Assembly: GCA_963815135.1 (NCBI GenBank)
Contig: CAWFFO010000001.1
Span: 1-64,000, forward strand
Length of the DNA stretch: 64,000 bases
From: CAIWTU01 sp963815135
GTDB lineage: Bacteria; Desulfobacterota; Desulfuromonadia; Geobacterales; Geobacteraceae
Reading direction: 5' to 3'
Part shown: in pieces, positions 1-9,127 of the stretch
Numbering within the stretch: the first letter of the stretch is position 1
How the letters are laid out: the number at the start of each line of letters is the position of its first letter
Notes under the pieces: model-generated
The model's database searches: none
What the model saw: the letters and a program-made list of their open reading frames with translations, nothing else
Told to the model about the DNA's origin: nothing
Program-made: the position numbers and the translations under genes

Positions 1-758
1 TGGTAAAGTTGGCCCACGTGGAAGCGGGGTTGCGCAGCTTCGATTTTACGATGCCGGAAGAGATCAACAGGATGGTAACCGATTCCATTGCGGATTATTT
101 TTTCGTGACTGAGGAAAGCGGTGTTCTCAACCTTCTCCGGGAGGGCAAACCGCAAAAGGCCATTTTTATGGTCGGCCATGTGATGATTGATAATCTGCTG
201 AACGAGGTTCAAAAACTCACCGGAATGGACTCCTCAGGCTTTTCCACCTTTCCACTTAAATCAGGATTTGAAAAATACGCATTCCTTACCCTCCACAGGC
301 CATCGAACGTCGATTGCAAAGAGACTTTCAACCGGATATCCGGTGCGCTGAACGCGATCGCCGAGGACAGGCCGATTTTCTTTCCCGTTCATCCGAGAAC
401 AAAGAAGATGATGGATCAGTTTTCCATACGTCTTTCGGATAAAATCGTGCAGCTTCCGCCACTCGGCTTTTCCGAATCCCTGTTTCTCTGGAAGGATGCC
501 GAGGTTGTTCTCACCGACAGCGGCGGCCTGCAGGAGGAAACCACGGCGCTGGGGGTTCCCTGCGTGACAATCCGTGATAATACGGAACGGCCCTATCACA
601 GTGGAAGTCGGAACCAATGTCCTGGCCGGGACGGAACGTGATCTGATAATAAGTTCATACCTGAAGAGTATTGTCGGGTAAGCAAACTGGCGCAAGTGCC
701 GAATCTCTGGGACGGCAGGGCGTCGGAGAGGATCTGGAAGGTGCTGGTCGGCAGCTAG
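1..758 (+). pseudogene. wecB: UDP-N-acetylglucosamine 2-epimerase, 5'-truncated by window edge and frameshifted
   Basis: Non-hydrolysing UDP-GlcNAc 2-epimerase, which makes UDP-ManNAc for surface polysaccharide. The visible part begins at the family motif HVEAGLRS and includes the LTLHRPSNVD segment, FPVHPRTKK and the UDP-binding LTDSGGLQEE motif. The gene starts before the window. After the ERP residues near position 593 one extra base breaks the frame; the expected ITVEVGTNVLAGT continuation is readable in the next frame. A second break near 680 leads into VPNLWDGRASERI and the natural stop at 756-758. It lies directly upstream of the exosortase gene, as expected in an exopolysaccharide cluster. 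Identity is secure. Whether the breaks are biological or sequence errors cannot be told from this window. Confidence 0.85.
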
Positions 759-768
759 GCGGTTATCT

Positions 769-808
<40 letters not shown>

Positions 809-880
809 GGTTAGGTTGGTTTGGTTGGTACCTTTGGTTGGTTTGCATTGTTGATCATATGCTTTGTTCTGGAGGGTTAG

Positions 881-2484
881 TTGAAAAACGATCTCAAATA
901 CATCGCGAATATTCGTCCAGTCGATTGGCTGAAAGTTGTCATATTTGGTCTGCTGCTCTTTTTTATTTACCGCTCGTCCTTGGATTATCTCTACCGGATG
1001 TGGCACAAAGAATGATTTTACCTACTGCTACATAATTCCCTTTTATCGTTCTTTACCTGATATGGGAAAAAAGAAAAAAGCGCCTGAAAGAAACCCTCTC
1101 GACCCCCACCTGGGTCGGGATGATTCCCCTGACCCTCGGGATATCGGCTTTTCTGGCTGGGAGAGCTGGGGGGCGAATTCACCATACTTCTTTTCCCTGT
1201 GGCTGGTGGCGGTGGGCCTCTCCTGGCTCCACCTGGGGTGGGAGAAACTTAAGGTCATCGCCTTTCCCACTCTTCTCCCTGGCCATGTTCGTCCCCCCCA
1301 ACGCCATTTACGCCCCTATCCCTGAGGCTGAAACTGATCTCCTCCAGATCGGGGTCCGGATGCTCCAGCTCTGGGGGATGTCCGCCTACCGGGAAGGGAA
1401 CGTCATCGACCTGGGGTTCACCCAGTTGCAGGTGGTGGACGCCTGCAGCGGCCTGCGCTACGTGACCCCCCTCTTCATCCTGGGTTGCTGCTGGCCTACT
1501 ACTTCAAGGCCCCCATGTGGAAGAGGATCGTCCTGGTCGTCTCCACCCTCCCCCTCTCCATCCTCACCAACAGCCTGCGCATCGCCTCGGTGGGGATCCT
1601 CTACCAGTTCTTGGGCAGGCCGCTGCGGAAGGTTTCTTCCACGAATTCTCCGGCTGGTTCATCTTCATGGCGTGCCTCGCCTTTCTCCTCCTGGAGATGT
1701 GGGCACTTAATAAAATAATTCTAGAAACAAAAGAAGTCAGGAGTCAGAAAGTAGAGGAGGAAGGGAGACTAGAGAGCTCAGGGAGTCAGAAGTCAAGAGT
1801 CTGGAGAGAAAGTACAAAACTGTCCCAACAAAAAATTTTCGGGGCTTCTCTCTATCCCCCATTTCATAGTCGCCGTTATCTTGCTGTTGGCTACCGTTGC
1901 GGTGGCGCAGACAGTGAACTTTCGTGAAATGACGCCGCTTGCGAAGTCGTTCAGTGGCTTTCCGCTGCAAGTTGGAGAGTGGGATGGCAAACGGCAGGAG
2001 ATGGAGCAGAAGTCTCTCAATACGTTGAAGCTGAGTGATTACACGATGATCGACTACGGCAACCCGGCGGGCAGGGAAATAAACTTTTACGTTGCCTACA
2101 ATCAGAGCCAGAGCAAACGCGAGGCGACACATTCGCCGGGACTTGCCTGCCGAGCAGCGGCCGCGTCTTCAACGAGTCTGGCAAAAAGGCGGTGCCGTGT
2201 GGAAACGGCACAATGCAGGTGAGCCAGGCGTTCATGGAGAAGAACGGGGATAAACAACTGGTCCACTACTGGTTCCCGCAGCGGGGCAGGGCGCCGACCA
2301 GCATTTACCAGATCAAAGCTGTATAACTTCTGGGACTCACTGACCAGACACCGCACCGATGGCGCACTGGTGCGCCTGATTACACCGTTATACCAGGACG
2401 AAGACCCGGCCCAGCGGAAAGAGACGCAGGGATCTGCAGAGGAGATAGTGCCGATACTTGGCACATGAATATCTGCCCAAGTAA
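881..2484 (+). pseudogene. xrtA: Exosortase A with fused EpsI domain, multiply frameshifted
   Basis: XrtA is an integral-membrane cysteine protease/transpeptidase thought to process PEP-CTERM proteins in exopolysaccharide producers. The start is TTG at 881 after a GGAGG site at 871. All catalytic residues are readable: Cys in VVDACSGLRY (about 1438), Arg in NSLRIASVGILYQF (about 1570) and His in GFFHEFSGW (about 1630). A linker made of heptamer repeats leads to an EpsI domain (TVNFREM, FPLQVGEW, YWFPQRGR, RTDGALVRLITP) ending in HEYLPK at 2484. At least six single-base breaks occur (near 1017, 1160, 1270, 1325, 1485, 1620 and beyond). About 1090-1720 is roughly 65% GC against about 40% in the first 150 bases. 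XrtA-EpsI fusions are known in Geobacter relatives. Identity is confident, intactness is not. Confidence 0.8.
1733..1815 (+). repeat. Heptamer-type repeat inside the xrtA linker
   Basis: Degenerate units of the type AGTCAGG/AGTCAGA recur through this stretch. It encodes the charged, low-complexity linker between the exosortase and EpsI domains. The same class of repeat occupies the spacers of the genes downstream. Confidence 0.65.
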
Positions 2485-2499
2485 GAACAACGTGAAAAT

Positions 2500-2652
2500 T
2501 CATGAAAAAAAGAAAACCGTATTAACCATGAATTACACGAATTTCACGATAAAGTCAATAAAATCTAAACCGGAATAAAAGCTAATTTTTTATAAGGATT
2601 GAGAAGTCCAGTTTGGTTTAATTTCTCATTCGTGTCCATTTGTGACATTCAT
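2500..2652. repeat. Inverted repeat in the spacer before the WecA-like gene
   Basis: A left arm with CCATGAATTACACGAATTTC (about 2526-2549) is partly matched by the reverse complement of the arm around 2618-2652 (CATTCGTGTCC...CATTCATGG). The spacer can fold into an imperfect stem. The right arm overlaps the most upstream ATG of the next gene (2642), which argues that the true start lies downstream at 2711. Confidence 0.5.
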
Positions 2653-2710
2653 GGCGAAAAATTGTTTTCAGATCATGGTTTTTAAAACTGTCTTTATATT
2701 TGGAAAAGCA

Positions 2711-4351
2711 ATGATCTTCCTCTCAACACTATTATTCTCCGTGATGATCACCATCATCCTGATATCGGCTCTGTCCAGGGTGGCGGTAAGGGTGCAGCTG
2801 GTTGACGTGCCCGACGCGCGGAAGCTCCATGGCAGGCCCGTGCCGGTGGTTGGGGGAATCGCGATGGCGATCGGCGCCATTGTTCCGGTAGTGTATTGGC
2901 AGAACTGGGACAATTTCATCAGGGCCTGGATTATAGGCTCACTGATGCTGGTCACGTTCGGCATGATCGATGATTTAAGGGGCATGTCTCCACGGACCAA
3001 GTTCGTCGGGCAGATTGCGGCGGCACTGGTCGTCATATTATACGGAGGAATAAAAATAACCTCGCTCGGCATGCTGCTGCCGGACGACCTGCTGGTACCA
3101 GGCTGGCTGGCAATACCACTGACGCTGGTGGCCATAGTCGGGGTGACCAATGCCATCAACCTGGCCGACGGCCTCGACGGTCTGGCGGGGGGAATCAGCC
3201 TGCTTATTTTCTGCGCCCTGGGCTACCTGGCCTACCTGGAAGGCGACTCTTCAGTTGGCTTCATCTGTCTGGCTCTGGGCGGAGCCATATTCGGTTTCCT
3301 CAAGTTCAACACCTTTCCCGCCACGGTTTTCATGGGCGACACGGGAAGCCAGTTCCTCGGTTTTTCGGCCATTACACTTTCCCTGTACCTGACCCAGGGA
3401 AATACTGCCCTGAGCCCGCTGGTGCCCCTGCTGCTGCTCGGCATGCCGGTGATCGACACTTTATTCGTTTTCCTGTCCCGCCTATCCAACGGCAAGTCAC
3501 CATTCGCGGCGGACCGGAACCATTTTCACCACCGGCTGATGAGACTGGGGCTGCACCACTCGGAATCGGTACTGGTCATTTACATCCTTCAGGCTGCGCT
3601 TATAATTTCTGCTTTTGTGTTCCGATTTTATTCGGATTTGTTTCTCCTGGCCGGTTATCTGACGTTTTCTGTTGTCGTTCTGTATATCCTGACGCATACC
3701 GCCGATATCGGATGGCGTATGGACCGGTACGGATGGTTTGACCATATATTCAAGAAAACCCTGCAAAGGTGGCGCGACGACGGGACAGTCATCAGGCATA
3801 CCTTCAGGGTGTTCGAATTCGGCATGCCGATACTCCTTCTGCTGACATGCTTTATCCCTGATAAGGTTCCGCGCTATGTTGGCTGGCTGATGCCTGCGTT
3901 CGCAGCAGCCATCATCCTGGCCTGGAGACTGAAAAAGCCGCTTCTGGGGTCGGTTATCCGCCTTACACTTTATATGACGGTCCCTTTTGCAGTGTATCTG
4001 AGCGTGACGGTGCCTGCACCATGGATGGCAGGTCTGGCGTCGCACGTCAATAACATACTGATCGCCTTGTTGACCATTTTCATCATAGTTATCTCCAAGT
4101 TTTCCAGGAGAAGGAAGGGCTTCAAGAGCACGCCGATGGATTTTCTTATATTGTTCCTGGCCGTCGCCAGTCCGTACCTACCGATACAGAATGCCCCGGA
4201 CTATCGCATAGGAATGATATCGGCCAAGATTATCATTTTCTTTTTCTGCTACGAGGTTTTGCTGGCGGAGTTGAGAGGGAAATACGGAAGGGTCGCACTG
4301 ATGCTGGTCCTGTCGCTGCTGGTGCTGGCGGTGAAGGGGTTTGTTGGCTGA
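2711..4351 (+). CDS. WecA/TagO-type undecaprenyl-phosphate sugar-1-phosphate transferase with C-terminal membrane extension
   Basis: Polytopic membrane enzyme that transfers a HexNAc-1-phosphate from a UDP-sugar to undecaprenyl phosphate, starting repeat-unit synthesis. MraY/WecA superfamily motifs appear in order: VDVPDARKLHGRPVPVVGG near the N terminus, the Mg-binding MIDDLRG (about residue 80), NLADGLDGLAGG (about 155), FMGDTGSQFLG (about 210) and the substrate loop NHFHHRLMRLG (about 275). At 546 residues it is about 200 longer than ordinary WecA; the additional C-terminal part has about five more hydrophobic helices and no recognised domain. I prefer the ATG at 2711 because the earlier one at 2642 lies in an inverted repeat. 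It sits between xrtA and the TPR lipoprotein gene in the exopolysaccharide operon. Frame is intact. Confidence 0.85.
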   Translation: MIFLSTLLFSVMITIILISALSRVAVRVQLVDVPDARKLHGRPVPVVGGIAMAIGAIVPVVYWQNWDNFIRAWIIGSLMLVTFGMIDDLRGMSPRTKFVGQIAAALVVILYGGIKITSLGMLLPDDLLVPGWLAIPLTLVAIVGVTNAINLADGLDGLAGGISLLIFCALGYLAYLEGDSSVGFICLALGGAIFGFLKFNTFPATVFMGDTGSQFLGFSAITLSLYLTQGNTALSPLVPLLLLGMPVIDTLFVFLSRLSNGKSPFAADRNHFHHRLMRLGLHHSESVLVIYILQAALIISAFVFRFYSDLFLLAGYLTFSVVVLYILTHTADIGWRMDRYGWFDHIFKKTLQRWRDDGTVIRHTFRVFEFGMPILLLLTCFIPDKVPRYVGWLMPAFAAAIILAWRLKKPLLGSVIRLTLYMTVPFAVYLSVTVPAPWMAGLASHVNNILIALLTIFIIVISKFSRRRKGFKSTPMDFLILFLAVASPYLPIQNAPDYRIGMISAKIIIFFFCYEVLLAELRGKYGRVALMLVLSLLVLAVKGFVG

Positions 4352-4435
4352 ATTAGTTGAATTGGTTCGAAAATATAACCAATAAAAACCAGTTGAGCCA
4401 ATAAAACCAGGTAAACCAAATTTTGGAGGAAAATT

Positions 4436-6727
4436 ATGAAATACCGTGTTTTAGGAACCTGCTTCATTTGCTTCGCCATTGTTGCAGTTATCGGCTGCAG
4501 CGGGCCGGAGGCGAAGAAGATGAAGTTTTACGGCAAGGGGAAGGCGCTTTACGACAAGGGGGACATGGTCAAGGCGGCCCTGGAGCTTAAAAACGCCATC
4601 CAGATCGACCCGAAGTTCGCCGATGCCTATTACATGCTCGGTATGGTGGAGCTGAAGCGCGGAAATCCGAAGGATGCGTACGGCTACCTGACCAAGGCGA
4701 CCCAACTGGCTCCGGACAACATGAAAGCGCAGATCCAATTGGGGAGACTTCTTCTGGCGGGAGGGGTGCCGGACAAGGCCATGGAAAAGGCCGAACTGGT
4801 CCTGAAGAAGGAACCGAAGAACGAAGAGGCGCTGCTGCTCCAAGCATCGGTCCTGCTGTCCCGCAAAGAGATTGCCAAGGCCCGCACCCAGTTGGAGGAG
4901 ATGATCAAGGGCGGGATGACGAAGCAGGATGAATACATGCTGCTCACTGCAACCTATGTGCTGGACAAGGATACAAAGGGTCTGGAAAAAGCCCTGCAGG
5001 AGGGTATAGCTGCCAATCCGAAATCGGTTCCGCTGAACCTGGGCCTGGCCCAGTTTTACACCAGGACGGGCCGCGCGGACAACGCGGTGGCGCTGGTGCA
5101 GAAGGTAATCACCATCGAGCCCGATCAAATAAATCACCGCTTTACCCTGGCCGGCCTGTACTGGGGAACCGGAAATGAACAGAAGGCCAGGGAAATCCTG
5201 GACGGTCTGATCGCCGCTGCCCCGAAGGACGAAGAGCGGCGCATGAAGGTGGCCGGTTTCTATATTGCCAACAAAAAATTCAAGGACGCGGAACAGCAAC
5301 TGAAGGCCGGTATCGGGCAGGTGCCGAAAAGCGCAAAACTCCGCTTTGCCCTGGCCGGCCTCTACCGGAACCTCAATATGACCGACCAGGCCGAAGCCTC
5401 GCTGAAGGAAGTTCTGACCCTTTCCCGGGACTCGGGCAGCCCTGACATCATCAGGGCAAAGAATGCGCTTGCCGAAATTTGCCTTATGCGCGGGAAAACG
5501 GATGAGGCCGATACCTATGTCGAGCAGGTGCTGAAAGATAACCCGAAAGACCTGGAAGGCCATTTTACCAGGGGAAATATTTACCTGGTGAAAGGTGACG
5601 GAACCAAAGCGGTCCCCGAATTCCGGACCGTTGTCAGCGCCAAGCCGCAGTTCATACAGGGGTACATCCGACTCGCGGAAGCGCATATGCTGAATAAAGA
5701 CAGGAACCTGGCGCTGGAAGCATTGCAGAACGCCCTCAAAATCAATCCGAAATCCAGGGACGCGCTCAAGGCCATGAGCCGCTATTATGCCTCGCAGAAA
5801 GATTATGTAAAGGCTGCGGAAGTGCTGAGCGGCATTCTTGCGGATAACCCCGGCGATCTGGAGACGAGGGCCGAACTGGGCGATCTCTACGCGGGGACGG
5901 GGGATTTCAAAAAAGCCGAAGACGAGTATTCCGATTTAAAACGGAGGTCACCGAAAATCCCGCTCGGCTACGTGAAGCTTAGTCAGCTGTATATCAACCG
6001 GGGCAAAGCCGCCGCCGCGGTCCCTCTCATGGAGCAGGCCGTGAAGCTGAACCCGACAAGCCCTGAGCTGTTTTCATCACTCGTTCAGCTCTATTCCGGC
6101 CTGCATCAAAACACTAAGGCAATTGCGCTCTGCCAGACGATACTGGACAAGAATCCGAAGGATGCCTTCACCCTTGCCATGCTCGGCCGGGTTTATGCAA
6201 CCGGGGATAATTTCCCAAAAGCGGAAGAGTCACTACAGAAATCGATTGAATCCGGCCCGGACAATATGTCGGCTTACGTGTTGCTAAGCCAAGTGTACAT
6301 CAAGCAGAAAAATTATCCCAAAGCAATCCAGACCTATGAAAAGGCACTTGCGAGGCAGCCCAAATTCTGGGTTGCGGCAAACGACCTGGCTGTCCTCCTG
6401 TCCGAAAACGCCACTTCCGGCAGGGACCTGGACCGTGCCCTGGATCTTGCAAAAAAGGCGCAGGCCTTGCAGCCCGATAACCCCACTATTCTGGACACCA
6501 TCGGATGGGTCTATTACAAAAAGGGTGACACGGCTGAGTCCATCGATTACATCAGCCGCGTCCAGGTGAAATATCCGGATAGCCCGATCATCAATTATCA
6601 CATGGGAATGGCTCTTTACAAATCCGGCAAGCGGGACAAGGCAAGGGATTTCCTGAAGAAAGCCCTTGCATCCAAAGCGGATTTCACCGGCAGAGATGAT
6701 GCGGCAAGGACGCTGAAGACCCTGTGA
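4436..6727 (+). CDS. prsT: PEP-CTERM/XrtA system TPR-repeat lipoprotein (PrsT-like)
   Basis: A 763-residue secreted lipoprotein. The signal peptide ends in the lipobox AVIGC with the lipidated Cys at residue 21. Nearly all the rest is tetratricopeptide repeats of about 34 residues (for example ADAYYMLGMVELKRGN, NMSAYVLLSQVYIKQKNY, TILDTIGWVYYKKGD). This length and layout match the TPR lipoprotein found with exosortase-A exopolysaccharide loci, thought to act in polymer assembly or export in the periplasm. A strong GGAGG at 4425 precedes the ATG. Frame is intact throughout, in contrast to neighbouring genes. The spacer before it is rich in AACCAATAAAA-like units and the one after it begins a heptamer-repeat series. 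Confidence 0.85.
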   Translation: MKYRVLGTCFICFAIVAVIGCSGPEAKKMKFYGKGKALYDKGDMVKAALELKNAIQIDPKFADAYYMLGMVELKRGNPKDAYGYLTKATQLAPDNMKAQIQLGRLLLAGGVPDKAMEKAELVLKKEPKNEEALLLQASVLLSRKEIAKARTQLEEMIKGGMTKQDEYMLLTATYVLDKDTKGLEKALQEGIAANPKSVPLNLGLAQFYTRTGRADNAVALVQKVITIEPDQINHRFTLAGLYWGTGNEQKAREILDGLIAAAPKDEERRMKVAGFYIANKKFKDAEQQLKAGIGQVPKSAKLRFALAGLYRNLNMTDQAEASLKEVLTLSRDSGSPDIIRAKNALAEICLMRGKTDEADTYVEQVLKDNPKDLEGHFTRGNIYLVKGDGTKAVPEFRTVVSAKPQFIQGYIRLAEAHMLNKDRNLALEALQNALKINPKSRDALKAMSRYYASQKDYVKAAEVLSGILADNPGDLETRAELGDLYAGTGDFKKAEDEYSDLKRRSPKIPLGYVKLSQLYINRGKAAAAVPLMEQAVKLNPTSPELFSSLVQLYSGLHQNTKAIALCQTILDKNPKDAFTLAMLGRVYATGDNFPKAEESLQKSIESGPDNMSAYVLLSQVYIKQKNYPKAIQTYEKALARQPKFWVAANDLAVLLSENATSGRDLDRALDLAKKAQALQPDNPTILDTIGWVYYKKGDTAESIDYISRVQVKYPDSPIINYHMGMALYKSGKRDKARDFLKKALASKADFTGRDDAARTLKTL

Positions 6728-6730
6728 AAT

Positions 6731-6755
6731 TTAGCGAGACGTGAGACGTAATTAC
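6731..6755. repeat. Heptamer repeat, spacer 1 of the exopolysaccharide operon
   Basis: GAGACGTGAGACGTAA directly follows the TPR gene. It is the shortest of four spacers carrying GTGAGAC-type units with seven-base periodicity. Confidence 0.6.
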
Positions 6756-6803
6756 CTGCTTTACGCCAGTTACATGAAGATTGTCAAGTTGATCTAAATT
6801 TTA

Positions 6804-6830
6804 TTGACAATGAGTATTGTTAATTATAAT
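6804..6830 (+). promoter_or_regulatory. Candidate sigma-70 promoter for the export-protein gene
   Basis: TTGACA at 6804-6809 and TATAAT at 6825-6830 are separated by 15 bases, slightly short for sigma-70. Both hexamers are perfect, and they lie about 105 bases before the ATG at 6937 in an AT-rich spacer. Confidence 0.45.
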
Positions 6831-6936
6831 TTCCAGAATTGGATCAAAAAACGAGTGTCAGGTGTTAGATGATATGTTAAATTCCGAAAACCTGAAACTT
6901 GAAATCTAATTCCGTTTCCACAAAAGAAAGGAACAT

Positions 6937-7551
6937 ATGAGATCAAAAAGATTTATGTCACTCTTCTTATTTGCGGCCTTTTTCATCTCTTCAACTGCCT
7001 CGGCTGCCGTGGATAAAGGCACAACCGCCCCCGTGGCGAAGGAGGCGATGAAGCCAGCCGGTATCGGCGGTGATTATGTGATAGGCCCCGGCGACGTGCT
7101 GGATATCTCGGTGTGGAAGGATGAAACGCTGACCAGGACCACGGTGGTGCTGCCCGACGGGAAGATTTCCTTTCCGCTCATCGGCGAGGTCGTTGCCGCC
7201 GGGAAAACTCTCGCCCAGTTGAAGCAGGAACTGGAAAAGAAGCTTGTCCGCTTCGTGCCGGACATGGTCCTGTCCGTGGAGGTCAAGCAGTGCAACAGCA
7301 TGCTTGTCTACGTATTAGGCAGGGTCAACTCTCCGGGGCGCTTCGTGCTCAATGCTAATGTGAATGTCCTGCAGGCATTGGCCATGGCCGGTGGACTGAA
7401 TCCCTTTGCCAAGAAAGATGACATAAAAATTTTCCGCCACAATGGGGAAAAAACGGTCATATTTCCGTTCAGGTACGGTGAAGTCACGGACGGTGAACAC
7501 CTGGAGCAGAATATCTGGCTCAGACAGGGAGACCTGATACTGGTGCCGTAG
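6937..7551 (+). CDS. Polysaccharide export protein (Wza-like, XrtA-associated)
   Basis: Periplasmic/outer-membrane polysaccharide export protein of 204 residues. An N-terminal signal peptide (residues 1 to about 23) ends near STASA. The polysaccharide export domain follows, with the typical YVIGPGDVLDISVWKDE opening and VVLPDGKISFPLIGEV. A SLBB-like segment (VYVLGRVNSPGRF, VLQALAMAGGLNPFA) comes next, and the protein ends at WLRQGDLILVP. The short length fits the exosortase-associated Wza-like family rather than full-length Wza. A GAAAGGA ribosome site precedes the ATG. It is flanked on both sides by heptamer-repeat spacers and is followed by the outer-membrane barrel and Wzc-like genes. Confidence 0.88.
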   Translation: MRSKRFMSLFLFAAFFISSTASAAVDKGTTAPVAKEAMKPAGIGGDYVIGPGDVLDISVWKDETLTRTTVVLPDGKISFPLIGEVVAAGKTLAQLKQELEKKLVRFVPDMVLSVEVKQCNSMLVYVLGRVNSPGRFVLNANVNVLQALAMAGGLNPFAKKDDIKIFRHNGEKTVIFPFRYGEVTDGEHLEQNIWLRQGDLILVP

Positions 7552-7552
7552 G

Positions 7553-7720
7553 GCGGGAGACAGAAAGACAGTGAGACGTTAGACGTGAGACGAAAAATGC
7601 GGTGAGAAGATAAATACAGTGAGATGTTAGACGTTAGACGTAAATCTTAAAACTGGAAGGCAGATGAAGGTTATGGGATTTAAATGGTTTTTACTTCTCA
7701 CTTCTCACCTCTCAGTCTGA
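7553..7720. repeat. Heptamer repeat, spacer 2 (both orientations)
   Basis: Units such as GTGAGACGTTAGACGTGAGAC at 7569-7590 and again at 7620-7645 are followed by the complementary orientation (TTCTCACTTCTCACCTCTCAG, about 7690-7713). The two halves can pair into a long imperfect hairpin between the export-protein and barrel genes. Confidence 0.7.
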
Positions 7721-7749
7721 CTTTCATTCTCATTCATACTGGAACTATT

Positions 7750-9006
7750 TGAAAACACTACTCTATATAGTATTGATTATTGTTCTTTTTCCGGTTCGAG
7801 TCGGCCTTGGCTAACGAGTTGAAGCTGGTTCCCTCGGCAACCCTGAAGGAGGAATATAACGACAATATCTTCTTTTCGGTCACGACAGGAAAAGCGATTT
7901 CATCTCGATGCTGACTCCAGGCATCGAGCTGTCCGACAGGAGCGAGAGACTGGATGCAAATCTCCTGCTGCGGTTGAACGGGATATTGTATGCAAGGACA
8001 AGCGATCTCAGCGCGGTTGACCAGGACTACCGGGGCAGATTGGATACCTGCTTTCACCCAGGTCGAGCATTTCGTCGGCGGCAGGATACAGCCTGGATTC
8101 CCAGCCGGACCGGGAAATCAGCCACGACCGGCCTGGTACTGGGAGCGGTTAAACGACACAGGCAACAATACTCGCTTGCGGGCGAACTGGCGCTGACCGA
8201 GAAAACATCCGCCGATCTGTGCGTATTCGTATCAGCAGGACGATTATAACAGTAACAGGTTCTCGGACCTCAAATACCACGATGCCAGTCTTACTTTCAG
8301 CCATGATCTGGAGCGGATTGCTGAGGTCGACCAAGGGAATGGTCAACTTCGATTATGCGCATTACATTTCTTCCGTTAATCTTGTCGACAGCCTCGATTC
8401 GGAGTCGACAGTTGACAATTATTCCGCCACCATCGGGATGAGCCGGGCTTTCAGCGAGTTGTGGAGCGTTCAGGCCAATGCCGGAGGCAGGTACACCATA
8501 TCGAAGTTCCGGAGTTGGGAGCTTGCCGGCTATCAACTGGCGGATAACCAGGGGGTACCGCAACTGGTTCCCGTTTACTCCCTGTAAACCAGAAGAGCCA
8601 CGAATGGGGATGGGTCGGGCAGCTTGCCTTGTCTTACAAGGGTGAGCTGACCACCGGGAGCCTGTCTTTCAATTCCGATGTGCAGCCATCATCCGGGCAG
8701 ACTTCCGGTACTACAGTCCGGACCGGCCTTGTCGCCGACATGAGGCGAAGGTTCACCTATGAGCTGTCCGGGGGGATGTCGGTGGGATATTACCTGAACA
8801 AGTCGAACCCCGGCGCGATTGCGGGCCAGGCCATCGACGAGGAAACTATCCTGGTGACGCCGAGCATGCGTTACGAATTCAGCAGGGATATGTACCTGGA
8901 GGCTTCCTACAGTTTTACTAAGGTATTCTATAATATCTCCCATAACGAAGCAGACAGGAATTCGTTTTTTGTGAGATTTTATATTCAACAGCCGTTTGTG
9001 AATTGA
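7750..9006 (+). pseudogene. Exosortase-associated outer-membrane beta-barrel protein, frameshifted
   Basis: Probable outer-membrane protein of the type found in XrtA exopolysaccharide loci, likely involved in polymer secretion. Reading from TTG 7750 gives a hydrophobic signal sequence, then ANELKLVPSATLKEEYNDNIFFS, a typical start of this family. Breaks occur near 7808, 7890, 8040-8230 and 8586; the last part reads cleanly from NQKSHEWGWVGQLALSYKG to the end. Alternating amphipathic strands and the terminal aromatic-rich RNSFFVRFYIQQPFVN support a beta-barrel. It sits between the export protein and the chain-length determinant. At least four frame changes are needed, so either a decayed gene or poor consensus. 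Confidence 0.7.
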
Positions 9007-9105
9007 GACGGGAGACGGGAAATGCGGTGAGACGTGAGAAGTGAGAAGTGAGAAGTAAAAAAGTTTGAATCACGTCTTACGTCCGACGTCCGACGTCTAA
9101 CTATT
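9005..9105. repeat. Heptamer repeat, spacer 3 (both orientations)
   Basis: GAGACGGGAGACGGG and GTGAGAAGTGAGAAGTGAGAA in the first half are followed by CGTCTTACGTCCGACGTCCG in the complementary orientation, just before the chain-length gene. Confidence 0.7.
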
Positions 9106-9127
9106 TATCATCAGAGCGAGGAAACCT

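Noticed and set aside
4451..5686. Long minus-strand frame opposite the TPR gene
   Set aside because: It is the antisense of a well-recognised TPR lipoprotein gene with a lipobox and a strong ribosome site; the minus-strand product has no domain.
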